From Niastella sp. (GTDB lineage: Bacteria; Bacteroidota; Bacteroidia; Chitinophagales; Chitinophagaceae): DNA of 7,527 nucleotides. This document shows positions 1 to 5,973 of the stretch, piece after piece; within the stretch, counting starts at the first letter, position 1, and the number at the start of each line of letters is the position of its first letter. The stretch lies in NCBI GenBank assembly GCA_021154515.1, contig JAJKIL010000483.1:1-7527 (forward strand), given 5' to 3'. Both the position numbers and the translations under genes were made by a program. A model generated the notes under the pieces. The model was not told the DNA's origin. It searched no databases and saw only the letters and a list, made by a program, of their open reading frames with translations.

Positions 1-1
1 G

Positions 2-439
2 GGGACGTTGGAATCCATCAGGCAGAACTTTGCCGGCAAACAGGTAGGCGCCACCAACCAGGTAATACCCCTTACGCTCGAGCTATTGCAGCAACACTGG
101 GCCGATTTCTCCCAAAAATTAAAAGATAACAAGAACCCGGCCGCCCAGTCGTTCGATATGGCGCAGCTGGTTATTACCAGCGAGAACTCGTTTGAAATTG
201 CTACCAACAATAACCTGGAGCAGAAATTCATCGAGGGCGAACGCCGCGAATTATCGGAATACATGCAGCAAAAGTTCAATAACCGCACCTTGCTGTTCAC
301 GATTGTGGTTACCGATAACCCGGTAGCTTTTGAACCCACGGAGCGGCCCCTTTCAACCAAAGAACAATACATTAAAATTATAGAGCAATACCCGCTGGTG
401 AATGAGTTGAGGAGCAAGCTGAAATTAGGGTTTGATTAA
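2..439 (+). CDS. dnaX: DNA polymerase III subunit gamma/tau, C-terminal part (5' end outside window)
   Basis: The reading frame is open from the left edge (GGG ACG TTG GAA...), so the TTG at 8 is probably an internal Leu codon and the gene begins upstream. It ends with TAA at 437-439. About 145 residues are visible. They are hydrophilic, with no membrane segment, and match my memory of the C-terminal tail of Bacteroidetes DnaX: a LTLELLQQHWADF segment, a middle part around NNLEQKFIE and a closing YPLVNELRSKLKLGFD. In this phylum that tail follows the AAA+ clamp-loader core and would correspond to the tau-type region contacting the polymerase; the ATPase motifs (P-loop, SRC finger) lie outside the window, so the call rests on the tail alone. 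The next gene on the same strand starts 236 bases later behind its own possible promoter, so there is no sign of an operon. Confidence 0.7.
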   Translation, partial: GTLESIRQNFAGKQVGATNQVIPLTLELLQQHWADFSQKLKDNKNPAAQSFDMAQLVITSENSFEIATNNNLEQKFIEGERRELSEYMQQKFNNRTLLFTIVVTDNPVAFEPTERPLSTKEQYIKIIEQYPLVNELRSKLKLGFD

Positions 440-446
440 TCACCGG

Positions 447-471
447 TTTCCCGGTTCCGGTTGCCGGGAAA
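447..471 (+). terminator. Hairpin after dnaX, possible terminator
   Basis: TTTCCCGG (447-454) pairs perfectly with CCGGGAAA (464-471) around a 9-base loop, eight bases after the dnaX stop. There is no T-run behind it, so it is weak as an intrinsic terminator. Its left part is also a run of CCGGTT copies (443-463), the reverse-complement flavour of the heptamers at 571-596. Confidence 0.4.
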
Positions 472-596
472 TCAGCCGTGGTAATGAATTCAGCGTATTT
501 GCAAAAGATGGCATGCTGCCGTTTCAATCAGCTGAAGACCGCAGGCGGCGAACAAATACGGGCAAACCGTAAACTGGTAACTGGCAACCGGTAACC
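453..596. repeat. Nested inverted repeats filling the dnaX-pdhC spacer
   Basis: Outer arms: GGTTCCGGTTGCC (453-465) against GGCAACCGGTAACC (583-596), 13 pairs with one bulged base. Inner arms: CGTATTTG (494-501) against CAAATACG (553-560). Both pairs are centred near 525-527. At the centre TTCA/TGAA (523-526/533-536) can close a small loop. The segment could be a remnant of a small palindromic element or a folded RNA/DNA structure. No ORF is convincing here. Confidence 0.45.
571..596. repeat. Degenerate heptamer run, GTAACTG type
   Basis: Successive near-copies with about 7-base spacing: GTAAACTG, GTAACTG, GCAACCG, GTAACC. The word shape (G, pyrimidine, AA, then C-rich) resembles the repeats in the gaps at 2341-2826 and 3685-3947. 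Confidence 0.5.
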
Positions 597-603
597 TTTA
601 GAG

Positions 604-634
604 TTTTCCAATTGACCATTTTGCTGTAATTTCG
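604..634 (+). promoter_or_regulatory. Possible Bacteroidetes-type promoter for pdhC
   Basis: TAATTTCG at 627-634 is a one-mismatch fit to the TAnnTTTG -7 box, and TTTT at 604-607 lies 19 bases upstream where TTTG/TTG is expected. That would give a short A-rich leader before the ATG at 676. This is pattern matching only. Confidence 0.3.
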
Positions 635-675
635 GGCACTCAAATCGAAAAAATCAGAATATCAAATAAGAATTT

Positions 676-1296
676 ATGGCTGAAGTGATCTTAATGCCCC
701 GCCTGAGCGATACCATGACAGAAGGCGTGATAGCGGCCTGGCATAAAAAGGTAGGCGACAAAGTAAAGAAAGGCGACTTACTGGCTGAGGTGGAAACCGA
801 TAAGGCCACCATGGAACTGGAAAGTTATAAAGATGGCACCCTGCTTCACATTGGTACTGAAAAAGGGGGAAAACTACAGGTAAATGATCTGCTGGCCATT
901 ATCGGTAACCCCGGTGAAGATATCAGCTCGCTGATTGGTGGTGGTGGTCAAAAAGCCGCTGCTTCTGCCGCTCCTGAAAAAACGGCAGCTCCTGAGCCAG
1001 CCAAAGCCGAACAACCAGCCGCTCAACCTGCCGCTTCCGGTGGCGCTACACTCGACCTGGCCAATATGCAGGAAGTGATCCTGATGCCTCGCTTAAGCGA
1101 TACCATGACAGAAGGCGTAATTGCCGCCTGGCATAAAAAAGTTGGCGACAACGTTAAAAAAGGCGACCTGCTGGCTGATGTGGAAACCGATAAGGCTACC
1201 ATGGAGCTGGAAAGCTATAAAGAAGGTAAATTATTATATATCGGTGCGCAAAAAGGCGATAAAGTTCCTGTTAACGCCCTGTTGTGCATTATTGGC
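676..1296 (+). repeat. Internal direct repeat encoding the two lipoyl domains
   Basis: The DNA for lipoyl domain 1 (from 676) recurs 390 bases downstream (from 1066). By eye 64 of the first 77 residues are identical, and only 3 of the first 52 differ. Most DNA differences in that stretch are at third codon positions, so protein similarity is held while codons drift. Confidence 0.9.
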
Positions 1297-2340
1297 GATG
1301 AAAAGAAAGTGGATGTTGACAAGATCGTGGCTGCCGCCAAAGGTGGTGCTACTACTTCAGGCGCCGCTGCACAAAGCCAGCCACAGGCTGCTGCTCAAAC
1401 TACCCCAACTGCCAGCGCAGCCACTGAAACTGCTGCTGTGGCCGCTGCTGACAGCAATGGCAGAGTGATCGCTTCTCCCCTCGCTAAAAAATTAGCCGCC
1501 GATAAAGGCATCGATATTTCCAAAGTTGCCGGTTCCGGCGATGGCGGTCGTATCATTAAAAGAGATATTGACAATTATACGCCTGCTGCAGGTGGCGGAC
1601 AAGCCGCTCAAACTGCTGCGCAACCTGGTAAAACTACTGCCCCTGCCGTTGCTGGTCAGGTAAGCTTTGAAGATGTACCGGTTTCGCAAATGCGTAAAGT
1701 AATTGCCAAACGTTTGGCTGAAAGCAAATTCTCTGCTCCTGAGTTCTACCTCACCATGGAAATAAACATGGACAAAGCGGTAGAAAGCAGAGCCAAAATA
1801 AATGAAATTGCTCCGGTTAAGATCTCGTTCAACGACATGGTGTTAAAAGCCTGCGCTATTGCTTTGAAACAACACCCCAAAGTGAACAGCAGCTGGATGG
1901 GCGATAAGATCCGCGTTAACCATCATGTGAACATCGGTGTAGCGGTAGCAGTTGAAGAAGGCTTACTGGTTCCTGTTGTACGTTTTGCCGATCTGAAATC
2001 ATTATCACAAATTGGCGCTGAAGTAAAAGAATTCGCGAAGAAAGCAAAAGATAAAAAACTGCAACCTTCAGATTGGGAAGGCAGCACCTTCACCATCAGC
2101 AACCTGGGGATGTTTGGTATTGAAGAATTCACTGCCATCATTAACCCACCAGACTCTTGTATCCTCGCTGTAGGCGCCATTAACCAGGTTCCTGTAGTGA
2201 AGAATGGTCAGATCGTTGTTGGTAACATCATGAAAGTTACCTTAACCTGCGACCACCGCGTGGTTGACGGAGCTACCGGCGCCGCCTTCCTGCAAACGCT
2301 GCAAGGGTTGTTGGAAGAGCCATTACGGATGCTCGTTTAA
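676..2340 (+). CDS. pdhC: Pyruvate dehydrogenase complex dihydrolipoamide acetyltransferase (E2), two lipoyl domains
   Basis: E2 core of the cytoplasmic pyruvate dehydrogenase complex: it receives the acetyl group from E1 on lipoyl-lysine and passes it to CoA. Domains of the 554-residue protein: lipoyl domain 1 at about 2-77 (ETDKATME, lipoyl Lys43); Ala/Pro linker; lipoyl domain 2 at about 132-207 (Lys173); Ala/Thr/Gln linker; peripheral subunit-binding domain at about 263-300 (ASPLAKKLA...GSGDGGRIIKRDI); a third linker; acyltransferase domain at about 331-554 with the DHRVVDG motif (His527, Asp531). All key residues are present and the length is normal for a two-lipoyl E2. The two lipoyl domains are almost identical. 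The ATG at 676 gives MAEVILMP, the expected N-terminus; no Shine-Dalgarno sequence is visible, only an A-rich leader. E1 and E3 genes are not in the window. A 2-oxoglutarate or branched-chain E2 is less likely because of the double lipoyl domain and linkers. Confidence 0.93.
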   Translation: MAEVILMPRLSDTMTEGVIAAWHKKVGDKVKKGDLLAEVETDKATMELESYKDGTLLHIGTEKGGKLQVNDLLAIIGNPGEDISSLIGGGGQKAAASAAPEKTAAPEPAKAEQPAAQPAASGGATLDLANMQEVILMPRLSDTMTEGVIAAWHKKVGDNVKKGDLLADVETDKATMELESYKEGKLLYIGAQKGDKVPVNALLCIIGDEKKVDVDKIVAAAKGGATTSGAAAQSQPQAAAQTTPTASAATETAAVAAADSNGRVIASPLAKKLAADKGIDISKVAGSGDGGRIIKRDIDNYTPAAGGGQAAQTAAQPGKTTAPAVAGQVSFEDVPVSQMRKVIAKRLAESKFSAPEFYLTMEINMDKAVESRAKINEIAPVKISFNDMVLKACAIALKQHPKVNSSWMGDKIRVNHHVNIGVAVAVEEGLLVPVVRFADLKSLSQIGAEVKEFAKKAKDKKLQPSDWEGSTFTISNLGMFGIEEFTAIINPPDSCILAVGAINQVPVVKNGQIVVGNIMKVTLTCDHRVVDGATGAAFLQTLQGLLEEPLRMLV

Positions 2341-2355
2341 GAACAATGCAACTAG

Positions 2356-2399
2356 TTATAAAAAAGGCCCTGCTGGTAAAGTGGGGCCTTTGCTTTTTT
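2356..2399 (+). terminator. Intrinsic terminator after pdhC
   Basis: AAAGGCCC (2363-2370) pairs with GGGCCTTT (2384-2391); TGCT/AGTG extends the stem to 12 pairs with two G-U pairs, leaving the loop GGTAA (2375-2379). Six Ts follow at 2394-2399, and six As at 2360-2365 precede the stem, so it could stop transcription from both sides. It starts 22 bases after the stop codon. The apex CTGGTAAAGTG and the preceding GTTATA recur in the hairpin at 3693-3719. Confidence 0.88.
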
Positions 2400-2418
2400 A
2401 TGGAGCTTTTCGTGAATC

Positions 2419-2449
2419 GGCAAAAGGCAGAGGGCAAAGGGCAGAGGGC
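2419..2449. repeat. Heptamer array, GGCARAR x4
   Basis: Four contiguous 7-mers, GGCAAAA, GGCAGAG, GGCAAAG, GGCAGAG (2419-2446), then a final GGC. It is preceded by GTGAATC (2412-2418), which recurs directly before the next array. Confidence 0.8.
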
Positions 2450-2458
2450 CGCGACGCG
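2449..2458. repeat. CCGCGACGCG box, copy 1
   Basis: A 10-base word containing CGCG-A-CGCG, palindromic around its central A. It recurs exactly at 3831-3840, in the same relative place after GGCARAN heptamers. Confidence 0.6.
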
Positions 2459-2467
2459 CCAGTCGTG

Positions 2468-2498
<31 letters not shown>

Positions 2499-2545
2499 TT
2501 TGGCCTCGCGATATAATCCAACCTGTTAACTTTTCAGCAGGCCCC

Positions 2546-2563
2546 CGGCCCCTTCGGCGGCCG
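2546..2563. other. GC-rich hairpin
   Basis: CGGCC (2546-2550) pairs with GGCCG (2559-2563) inside a C-rich then G-rich segment (2541-2576). It is reminiscent of the common Bacteroidetes intergenic elements in which C-runs face G-runs; that resemblance is from memory. Confidence 0.4.
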
Positions 2564-2600
2564 AATGTGGAGGAGAGAAATACAACCTCGCCCTAATTAT

Positions 2601-2669
2601 TCAACTTGTTAACTCGTCAACCCTTTATCAACTCCATCAACCCTATCAACGCTATCAACTTCCAACTTT
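2601..2669. repeat. Degenerate TCAACNNNA array (8-9 base period)
   Basis: TCAACTTG and TTAACTCG (2601-2616), an 11-base unit (2617-2627), then three 9-base units TCAACTCCA, TCAACCCTA, TCAACGCTA (2628-2654), ending with TCAACTTC and CAACTTTA. It is a looser version of the array that follows at 2696, separated from it by a C/T-rich linker. Confidence 0.75.
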
Positions 2670-2695
2670 ATTTCTCCTAATCACCTTCTACCTCG

Positions 2696-2775
2696 TTAAC
2701 TTGTTAACTTGTTAACTTATCAACTTGTTAACTCGTCAACTTGTTAACTCGTCAACTGATCAACTGGTCAACTTG
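2696..2775. repeat. Octamer array, TYAACTNR x10
   Basis: Ten consecutive 8-mers in strict register: TTAACTTG twice, TTAACTTA, then TCAACTTG, TTAACTCG, TCAACTTG, TTAACTCG, TCAACTGA, TCAACTGG, TCAACTTG. Only positions 2 (T/C), 7 (T/C/G) and 8 (G/A) vary. There are no spacers, so it is not a CRISPR array. The last unit lies at the right distance to be the -33 box of the lipoprotein promoter. Confidence 0.92.
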
Positions 2776-2803
2776 TAACATAACATCCTTTTATCTACTT
2801 TTA
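2773..2803 (+). promoter_or_regulatory. Possible promoter of the lipoprotein gene, using the last repeat unit
   Basis: TTG at 2773-2775, the end of the final octamer, is followed after 20 bases by TACTTTTA (2796-2803), close to the TAnnTTTG -7 box. Transcription would start about 15-20 bases before the ATG at 2827. Confidence 0.35.
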
Positions 2804-2826
2804 CCTCAACCCAACTACCTAAACCC

Positions 2827-3684
2827 ATGAGGCCTGTATTTTCCCTGTTGCTCGTTGTTATAAGCTTATCCTCCTGCCAATTCTATAACGAAAAAGAAGG
2901 ACTCCCCTTTACCAAAGATTCCCTGATGGGCAACTGGATGCTGATACGAGTAACCAATTCAGCAAAGATCGTAAGCGGCAATAGTGATGCGCTCTATGAA
3001 TACCGGGATTCGGTAATGGCGCCTTTAAACAAAAGTTTAGAACTGACTGCCTTTAACTTTCAACCCAAAGGCATTGTGACCATTGATGATGGCAAGATAG
3101 AAGAGTCAACCGGCCAGTGGTATATTAACGACAATAAGCAGATCCTGCTTCAATACAAATATCTCGTTGAGCAGGACAAATCCCTGTTTACGATCAGGCA
3201 TTACTGGCACGACAGTCTGCGGCTGCAAAATCCCATTGGCAAAAATCAGGACACGCTGTTTGTTAATTACATTCTTCAAAAACTACGAACCAACGATAGC
3301 GTGCCTGATCTGTTTGATCCGGCATTGAACAAATGGCGAACAAAGCCCACGCAGCCTGAAAGCGATGAGGCTATTAAAGCCCGGCTTAAGCAGGTGATCG
3401 ATTATTATTCCGGTTATTTCGCCAATATCTCCGGCAACAGGATCCCCTATTTTAATATTGAAAAATTGCTTTGCCCTATCAAGTTCTACAGCGGCGGTAT
3501 AGGCATGAAGAAATTCAAGGCTGCTGATGACTGGACAAAAGTATATTACGACAGCACAGACGCGCATAAAGCGCATGGCATGCTTGACGAGGCATTTGAT
3601 AAATTAAAAGGCTACCCCGATCGCGGTGGTAATTTTGCAGCTGAATATGCCGCATCGCTGAAGATGTTGGTGAAAGTGTTGTAA
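2827..3684 (+). CDS. Putative lipoprotein with lipocalin-like N-terminal part
   Basis: I do not recognise the specific family of this 285-residue protein. It starts with a type II signal peptide: MRPVF, a hydrophobic core, and the lipobox LSSC with Cys17 as the lipidated residue. The mature N-terminus continues Gln-Phe-Tyr-Asn-Glu-Lys-Glu, partly acidic, which in Bacteroidetes can favour outer-membrane or surface placement (inference). Residues 33-150 look beta-rich, with GNW (Trp37) and a GQWYIND segment (Trp98), a pattern seen in small lipocalin-like domains of this phylum. Residues about 180-285 look mostly helical (an ARLKQVIDYYSGYF helix, a GGIGMKKF turn) and suggest a second domain. No catalytic motif is seen. 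The ATG at 2827 is the only start giving a complete signal peptide; no Shine-Dalgarno sequence is visible. It stands alone between two repeat-rich gaps, so context gives no role. Confidence 0.8.
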   Translation: MRPVFSLLLVVISLSSCQFYNEKEGLPFTKDSLMGNWMLIRVTNSAKIVSGNSDALYEYRDSVMAPLNKSLELTAFNFQPKGIVTIDDGKIEESTGQWYINDNKQILLQYKYLVEQDKSLFTIRHYWHDSLRLQNPIGKNQDTLFVNYILQKLRTNDSVPDLFDPALNKWRTKPTQPESDEAIKARLKQVIDYYSGYFANISGNRIPYFNIEKLLCPIKFYSGGIGMKKFKAADDWTKVYYDSTDAHKAHGMLDEAFDKLKGYPDRGGNFAAEYAASLKMLVKVL

Positions 3685-3686
3685 GT

Positions 3687-3719
3687 TATACAAAAGTCTC
3701 ACTGGTAAAGTGAGGCTTT
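3687..3719. terminator. Hairpin terminator between convergent genes
   Basis: AAAGTCTCACT (3693-3703) pairs with AGTGAGGCTTT (3709-3719), 11 pairs with one G-U, loop GGTAA (3704-3708). The T-tract is short on the plus side (TTTCGTTATATT) and TTTT on the minus side, so it may serve both the lipoprotein gene and the leftward gene. Loop, apex CTGGTAAAGTG and leading GTTATA match the terminator at 2356-2399. Confidence 0.75.
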
Positions 3720-3741
3720 CGTTATATTAAGATGATATCCT

Positions 3742-3769
3742 GGCAGCCGGCAAACGGCAGACGGCAGAA
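3742..3769. repeat. Heptamer array, GGCARAC type x4
   Basis: GGCAGCC, GGCAAAC, GGCAGAC, GGCAGAA in strict 7-base register. It corresponds to the GGCARAR array at 2419-2446 and lies in the same order relative to terminator and CCGCGACGCG box. A small GCAGT/ACTGC hairpin (3777-3792) follows. Confidence 0.75.
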
Positions 3770-3830
3770 ATGAAAGGCAGTGGGAAAACTGCTGTAAGTG
3801 AATACAGGCTGAAAGCAGAAAGCATATACA

Positions 3831-3840
3831 CCGCGACGCG
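3831..3840. repeat. CCGCGACGCG box, copy 2
   Basis: Exact copy of the 10-base word at 2449-2458. It lies 23 bases before the next octamer array. Confidence 0.6.
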
Positions 3841-3862
3841 GCGATTGTTGAGTGGTTAGTTG

Positions 3863-3957
3863 TCAACTCGTCAACTGGTCAACTAGTTAACTGGTCAACC
3901 TCTTACATTATTCCACCCAACCTTCTTCCACCTCGTTAACCTGTCAACTAGTAAACC
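3863..3957. repeat. Octamer array, TYAACTNG, in two blocks around a conserved linker
   Basis: Block 1: TCAACTCG, TCAACTGG, TCAACTAG, TTAACTGG, then TCAACC (3863-3900). Linker 3901-3935. Block 2: TTAACCTG, TCAACTAG, then TAAACCC (3936-3957). The junction CCTTCT(TCC)ACCTCGTTAAC at 3921-3940 matches 2684-2700 in the other array apart from three extra bases. Block 2 runs into the coding end of the leftward gene: its TAG stop (3950-3948 on the minus strand) and last Tyr codon lie inside the repeat. Confidence 0.85.
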
Positions 3958-5789
3958 CCCAGTAACGCAACCTTCCCATCCATAGTAGAAACAACCAACT
4001 CCTTCTTGCTTAACACGCGAACGGTATTCACCATGGAGTTATCGATCTTATGCGCCCAGATAGTTTTTTGCGTGGCCGGATCGATCGCATATACCACGCC
4101 ATTGCGCGTACCAAAGAAAACCTGTCCCTCTTTTTCAATCAGCATGCTGGGCACGTGTTCATAACCAAAACCGGCATTCATTACCCAGGCCGGGTGTTGC
4201 GCTGTGCGACTGGTTGCATAGGCCGCTACGGTATCCTGCATGGTTTTTCCATACACATACTTTCCATCGGCCGAGATCCCTATCGATTCCCGTACGCGCG
4301 TTTCACTGTTCTTCCATAAGGTAGCGCCCGATACCGCATCGATGGCATACAACGTGCGGTTTGGACAAACCACATACACCACGCTGTCGTGCGCTACGGG
4401 AATACAGGCAGCAGGTGAGAAATTAACTACCGTAAAACCGGGATCCCATTGCCAGGCCAGTTGTCCATTGCTTCTGTTCACAGCATACAGATTCTTATCC
4501 CAGGCGCCAAAGATCACGTTATTGCCATAGACAAGTGGGGTGCTTACTATGGGTCCCTGTAAACCTGCAAACTTCCAGAAAGGCGAACCGTTCTTCAGGT
4601 TCAGGGCCATGAAATTGTGATCGCTTCCGCCAATAAAAACCGTGTCCTTTACAATCACCGGCGAACCCAATACCGAAGCTGCTGTTTTATACTTCCAAAC
4701 CAGTTGACCGGTTAAGGTATTCAAACTATACACATAGCCATCACCTGAACCTAATACTACTTTGCCTTCACTTACAGCAGGTGATGAAAAGATAGCGCCA
4801 TTGGTTTTATAGCTCCATTTCTTTTTACCGGTTTGTTGCACCAGTGCCGTTACCACGCCATTCTGATTACCGAATATTACCAAATTGTTAGCCACTGCCG
4901 GTGTTGAGATCACATTGGCATCGGAGGCAAATACCCATTTCGGTTTTACCTGCGCATATTGCTTATTGATGGCATAAGATGGACGTTCATAGTGACCAAC
5001 TGTATCAACCTTGTGCAGTAGTACTTTTGTCCAGGGCTGTAGTGGCTCGCCACCCGGACGGCGCTCCGTATATACAATGGAATCAGGTGTTACATCCACC
5101 AGGTTATATCCGCCCAATGGCGCTTTGGCCCGCAGGTTCGACCGGCCCATAACTCCGGGAATACCTTCAAAATTCAGGGCTTGGTTGTTATGGCCATGAC
5201 CGCACATAATCATCAGTGTATTATACTTTTTTAACCGGTCGGTAATTTCGTACCAGTTGTCGAGGGCGTTATCGATGGGATAGTGATTGCAAAATATGAT
5301 GGGTTGATTGTTGGGCGTTTTAGCCAGCACACTATCCAGCCACACAATGGCATTGCGGGGCACATGGCCATCGCTCATACGCACATATGGACCCGAAGCG
5401 CACCCGATAAACCGGATGCCATTGTAGTCGAATTTAAATTTATCGTACCCGAACGTGCTGGTGTAATGATCGCCGCCGCTTTCACTCCACCCCGCATCAT
5501 GGTTACCCGGAATAATGTAGTATTTCGGTTTTAAACTGTCCAGTATTTGTTTGGCCTTCGCCAGCTGCGCATCGGTGCCCAGTTCGGTAATATCGCCGGT
5601 GATGATCACAAAGGCCACATCGTTCAACTGGTTAATATCCTGTATCGTATGCCGCAGGTCTTCTTCTGCCGAACCATTGGGCGAGCCGATGTGGGTATCA
5701 CTAATATGAATAAAACGAAAGGGTTTGATCTGCGCCTGACCCAGGATAGCTCCCAACAACAACATGGAAGTAATGAATAGCCTTTTCAT
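3948..5789 (-). CDS. Secreted calcineurin-like metallophosphoesterase fused to a PQQ-type beta-propeller
   Basis: I place the start at the ATG at 5789, giving 613 residues, because it begins a normal signal peptide (MKRLF, hydrophobic core, GQA before Gln20); the ATG at 5867 would add 26 unlikely residues. No lipobox, so a periplasmic or secreted soluble protein is expected. Residues 25-205 carry the full metallophosphoesterase set: DTH (Asp31, His33), GD (65-66), GNHD (95-98), NHYP (His169), GHGH (197-200), so a two-metal phosphoesterase site should be intact. Residues about 284-613 contain seven to eight blade-like repeats of the PQQ/YVTN type, e.g. SSPAV..GKVVLGSGDGYVYSLN..TGQLVWKYKT, ending in DGKVALLGVY. 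Substrate is unknown; propellers of this type often bind proteins or glycans, and no PQQ enzyme signature is seen. A weak TTAATTTG box (5803-5796) lies 6 bases before the start, suggesting a very short leader. The gene converges on the lipoprotein gene and diverges from the UbiA gene. Confidence 0.88.
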   Translation of the reverse strand: MKRLFITSMLLLGAILGQAQIKPFRFIHISDTHIGSPNGSAEEDLRHTIQDINQLNDVAFVIITGDITELGTDAQLAKAKQILDSLKPKYYIIPGNHDAGWSESGGDHYTSTFGYDKFKFDYNGIRFIGCASGPYVRMSDGHVPRNAIVWLDSVLAKTPNNQPIIFCNHYPIDNALDNWYEITDRLKKYNTLMIMCGHGHNNQALNFEGIPGVMGRSNLRAKAPLGGYNLVDVTPDSIVYTERRPGGEPLQPWTKVLLHKVDTVGHYERPSYAINKQYAQVKPKWVFASDANVISTPAVANNLVIFGNQNGVVTALVQQTGKKKWSYKTNGAIFSSPAVSEGKVVLGSGDGYVYSLNTLTGQLVWKYKTAASVLGSPVIVKDTVFIGGSDHNFMALNLKNGSPFWKFAGLQGPIVSTPLVYGNNVIFGAWDKNLYAVNRSNGQLAWQWDPGFTVVNFSPAACIPVAHDSVVYVVCPNRTLYAIDAVSGATLWKNSETRVRESIGISADGKYVYGKTMQDTVAAYATSRTAQHPAWVMNAGFGYEHVPSMLIEKEGQVFFGTRNGVVYAIDPATQKTIWAHKIDNSMVNTVRVLSKKELVVSTMDGKVALLGVY

Positions 5790-5850
5790 GGTTGCCAAAT
5801 TAAGATAATAATAGAGAGCAAATACCAGCAGAAAACGGCAACTCCGAGTT

Positions 5851-5890
5851 AATGGGAAAATTAGCAAATATGAAAATGTGAAAATGAAAC
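5851..5890. repeat. Octamer run, AAT-type x5
   Basis: Five 8-mers in register, each beginning AAT: AATGGGAA, AATTAGCA, AATATGAA, AATGTGAA, AATGAAAC. More degenerate than the other arrays but again with an exact 8-base period. Its right part is the left arm of the palindrome at 5875-5973. Confidence 0.55.
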
Positions 5891-5973
5891 ACAGCTCACG
5901 TGAGTGCTTCGCGTGAGCTTGTATTATTCACAGCCGCTGACAGCTGTGTATTTCATTTGCCAGTTTTCACATT
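5875..5973. repeat. Large imperfect palindrome in the divergent promoter region
   Basis: The left arm 5875-5896 pairs over all 22 bases with 5942-5973 if two insertions in the right arm (TA at 5949-5950; TTTGCCAG at 5956-5963) are looped out. Inside it, AGCTCACGTGAG (5893-5904) pairs with 5908-5919 around a 3-base loop (12 pairs, two wobbles), and CACAGC (5929-5934) pairs with GCTGTG (5943-5948). Outer and inner pairings share bases, so they are alternatives. CTCACGTGAG (5895-5904) is itself a perfect palindrome. Confidence 0.6.

Noticed and set aside
8..10. TTG at 8 as a real start codon of the first gene
   Set aside because: The frame is open to the window edge and the protein is clearly only the tail of a longer one.
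1121..1468. Second gene in another frame inside pdhC (115 codons)
   Set aside because: It is a composition shadow of the lipoyl-domain and linker coding sequence; the E2 frame explains the region fully.
676..2340. E2 of 2-oxoglutarate dehydrogenase instead of pyruvate dehydrogenase
   Set aside because: Two lipoyl domains and long Ala/Pro linkers fit the pyruvate enzyme; the 2-oxoglutarate E2 normally has one lipoyl domain.
2601..2775. CRISPR array
   Set aside because: The 7-8 bp units are contiguous, with no unique spacers of constant length and no cas genes nearby.
5790..5867. Longer N-terminus for the phosphoesterase, starting at the ATG at 5867
   Set aside because: The extra 26 residues precede a normal signal peptide that begins at 5789 and overlap the AAT octamer and promoter region.
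5875..5973. Insertion sequence or MITE with target-site duplication
   Set aside because: No transposase is present and I see no clear direct repeats flanking the palindrome; kept only as an open alternative.
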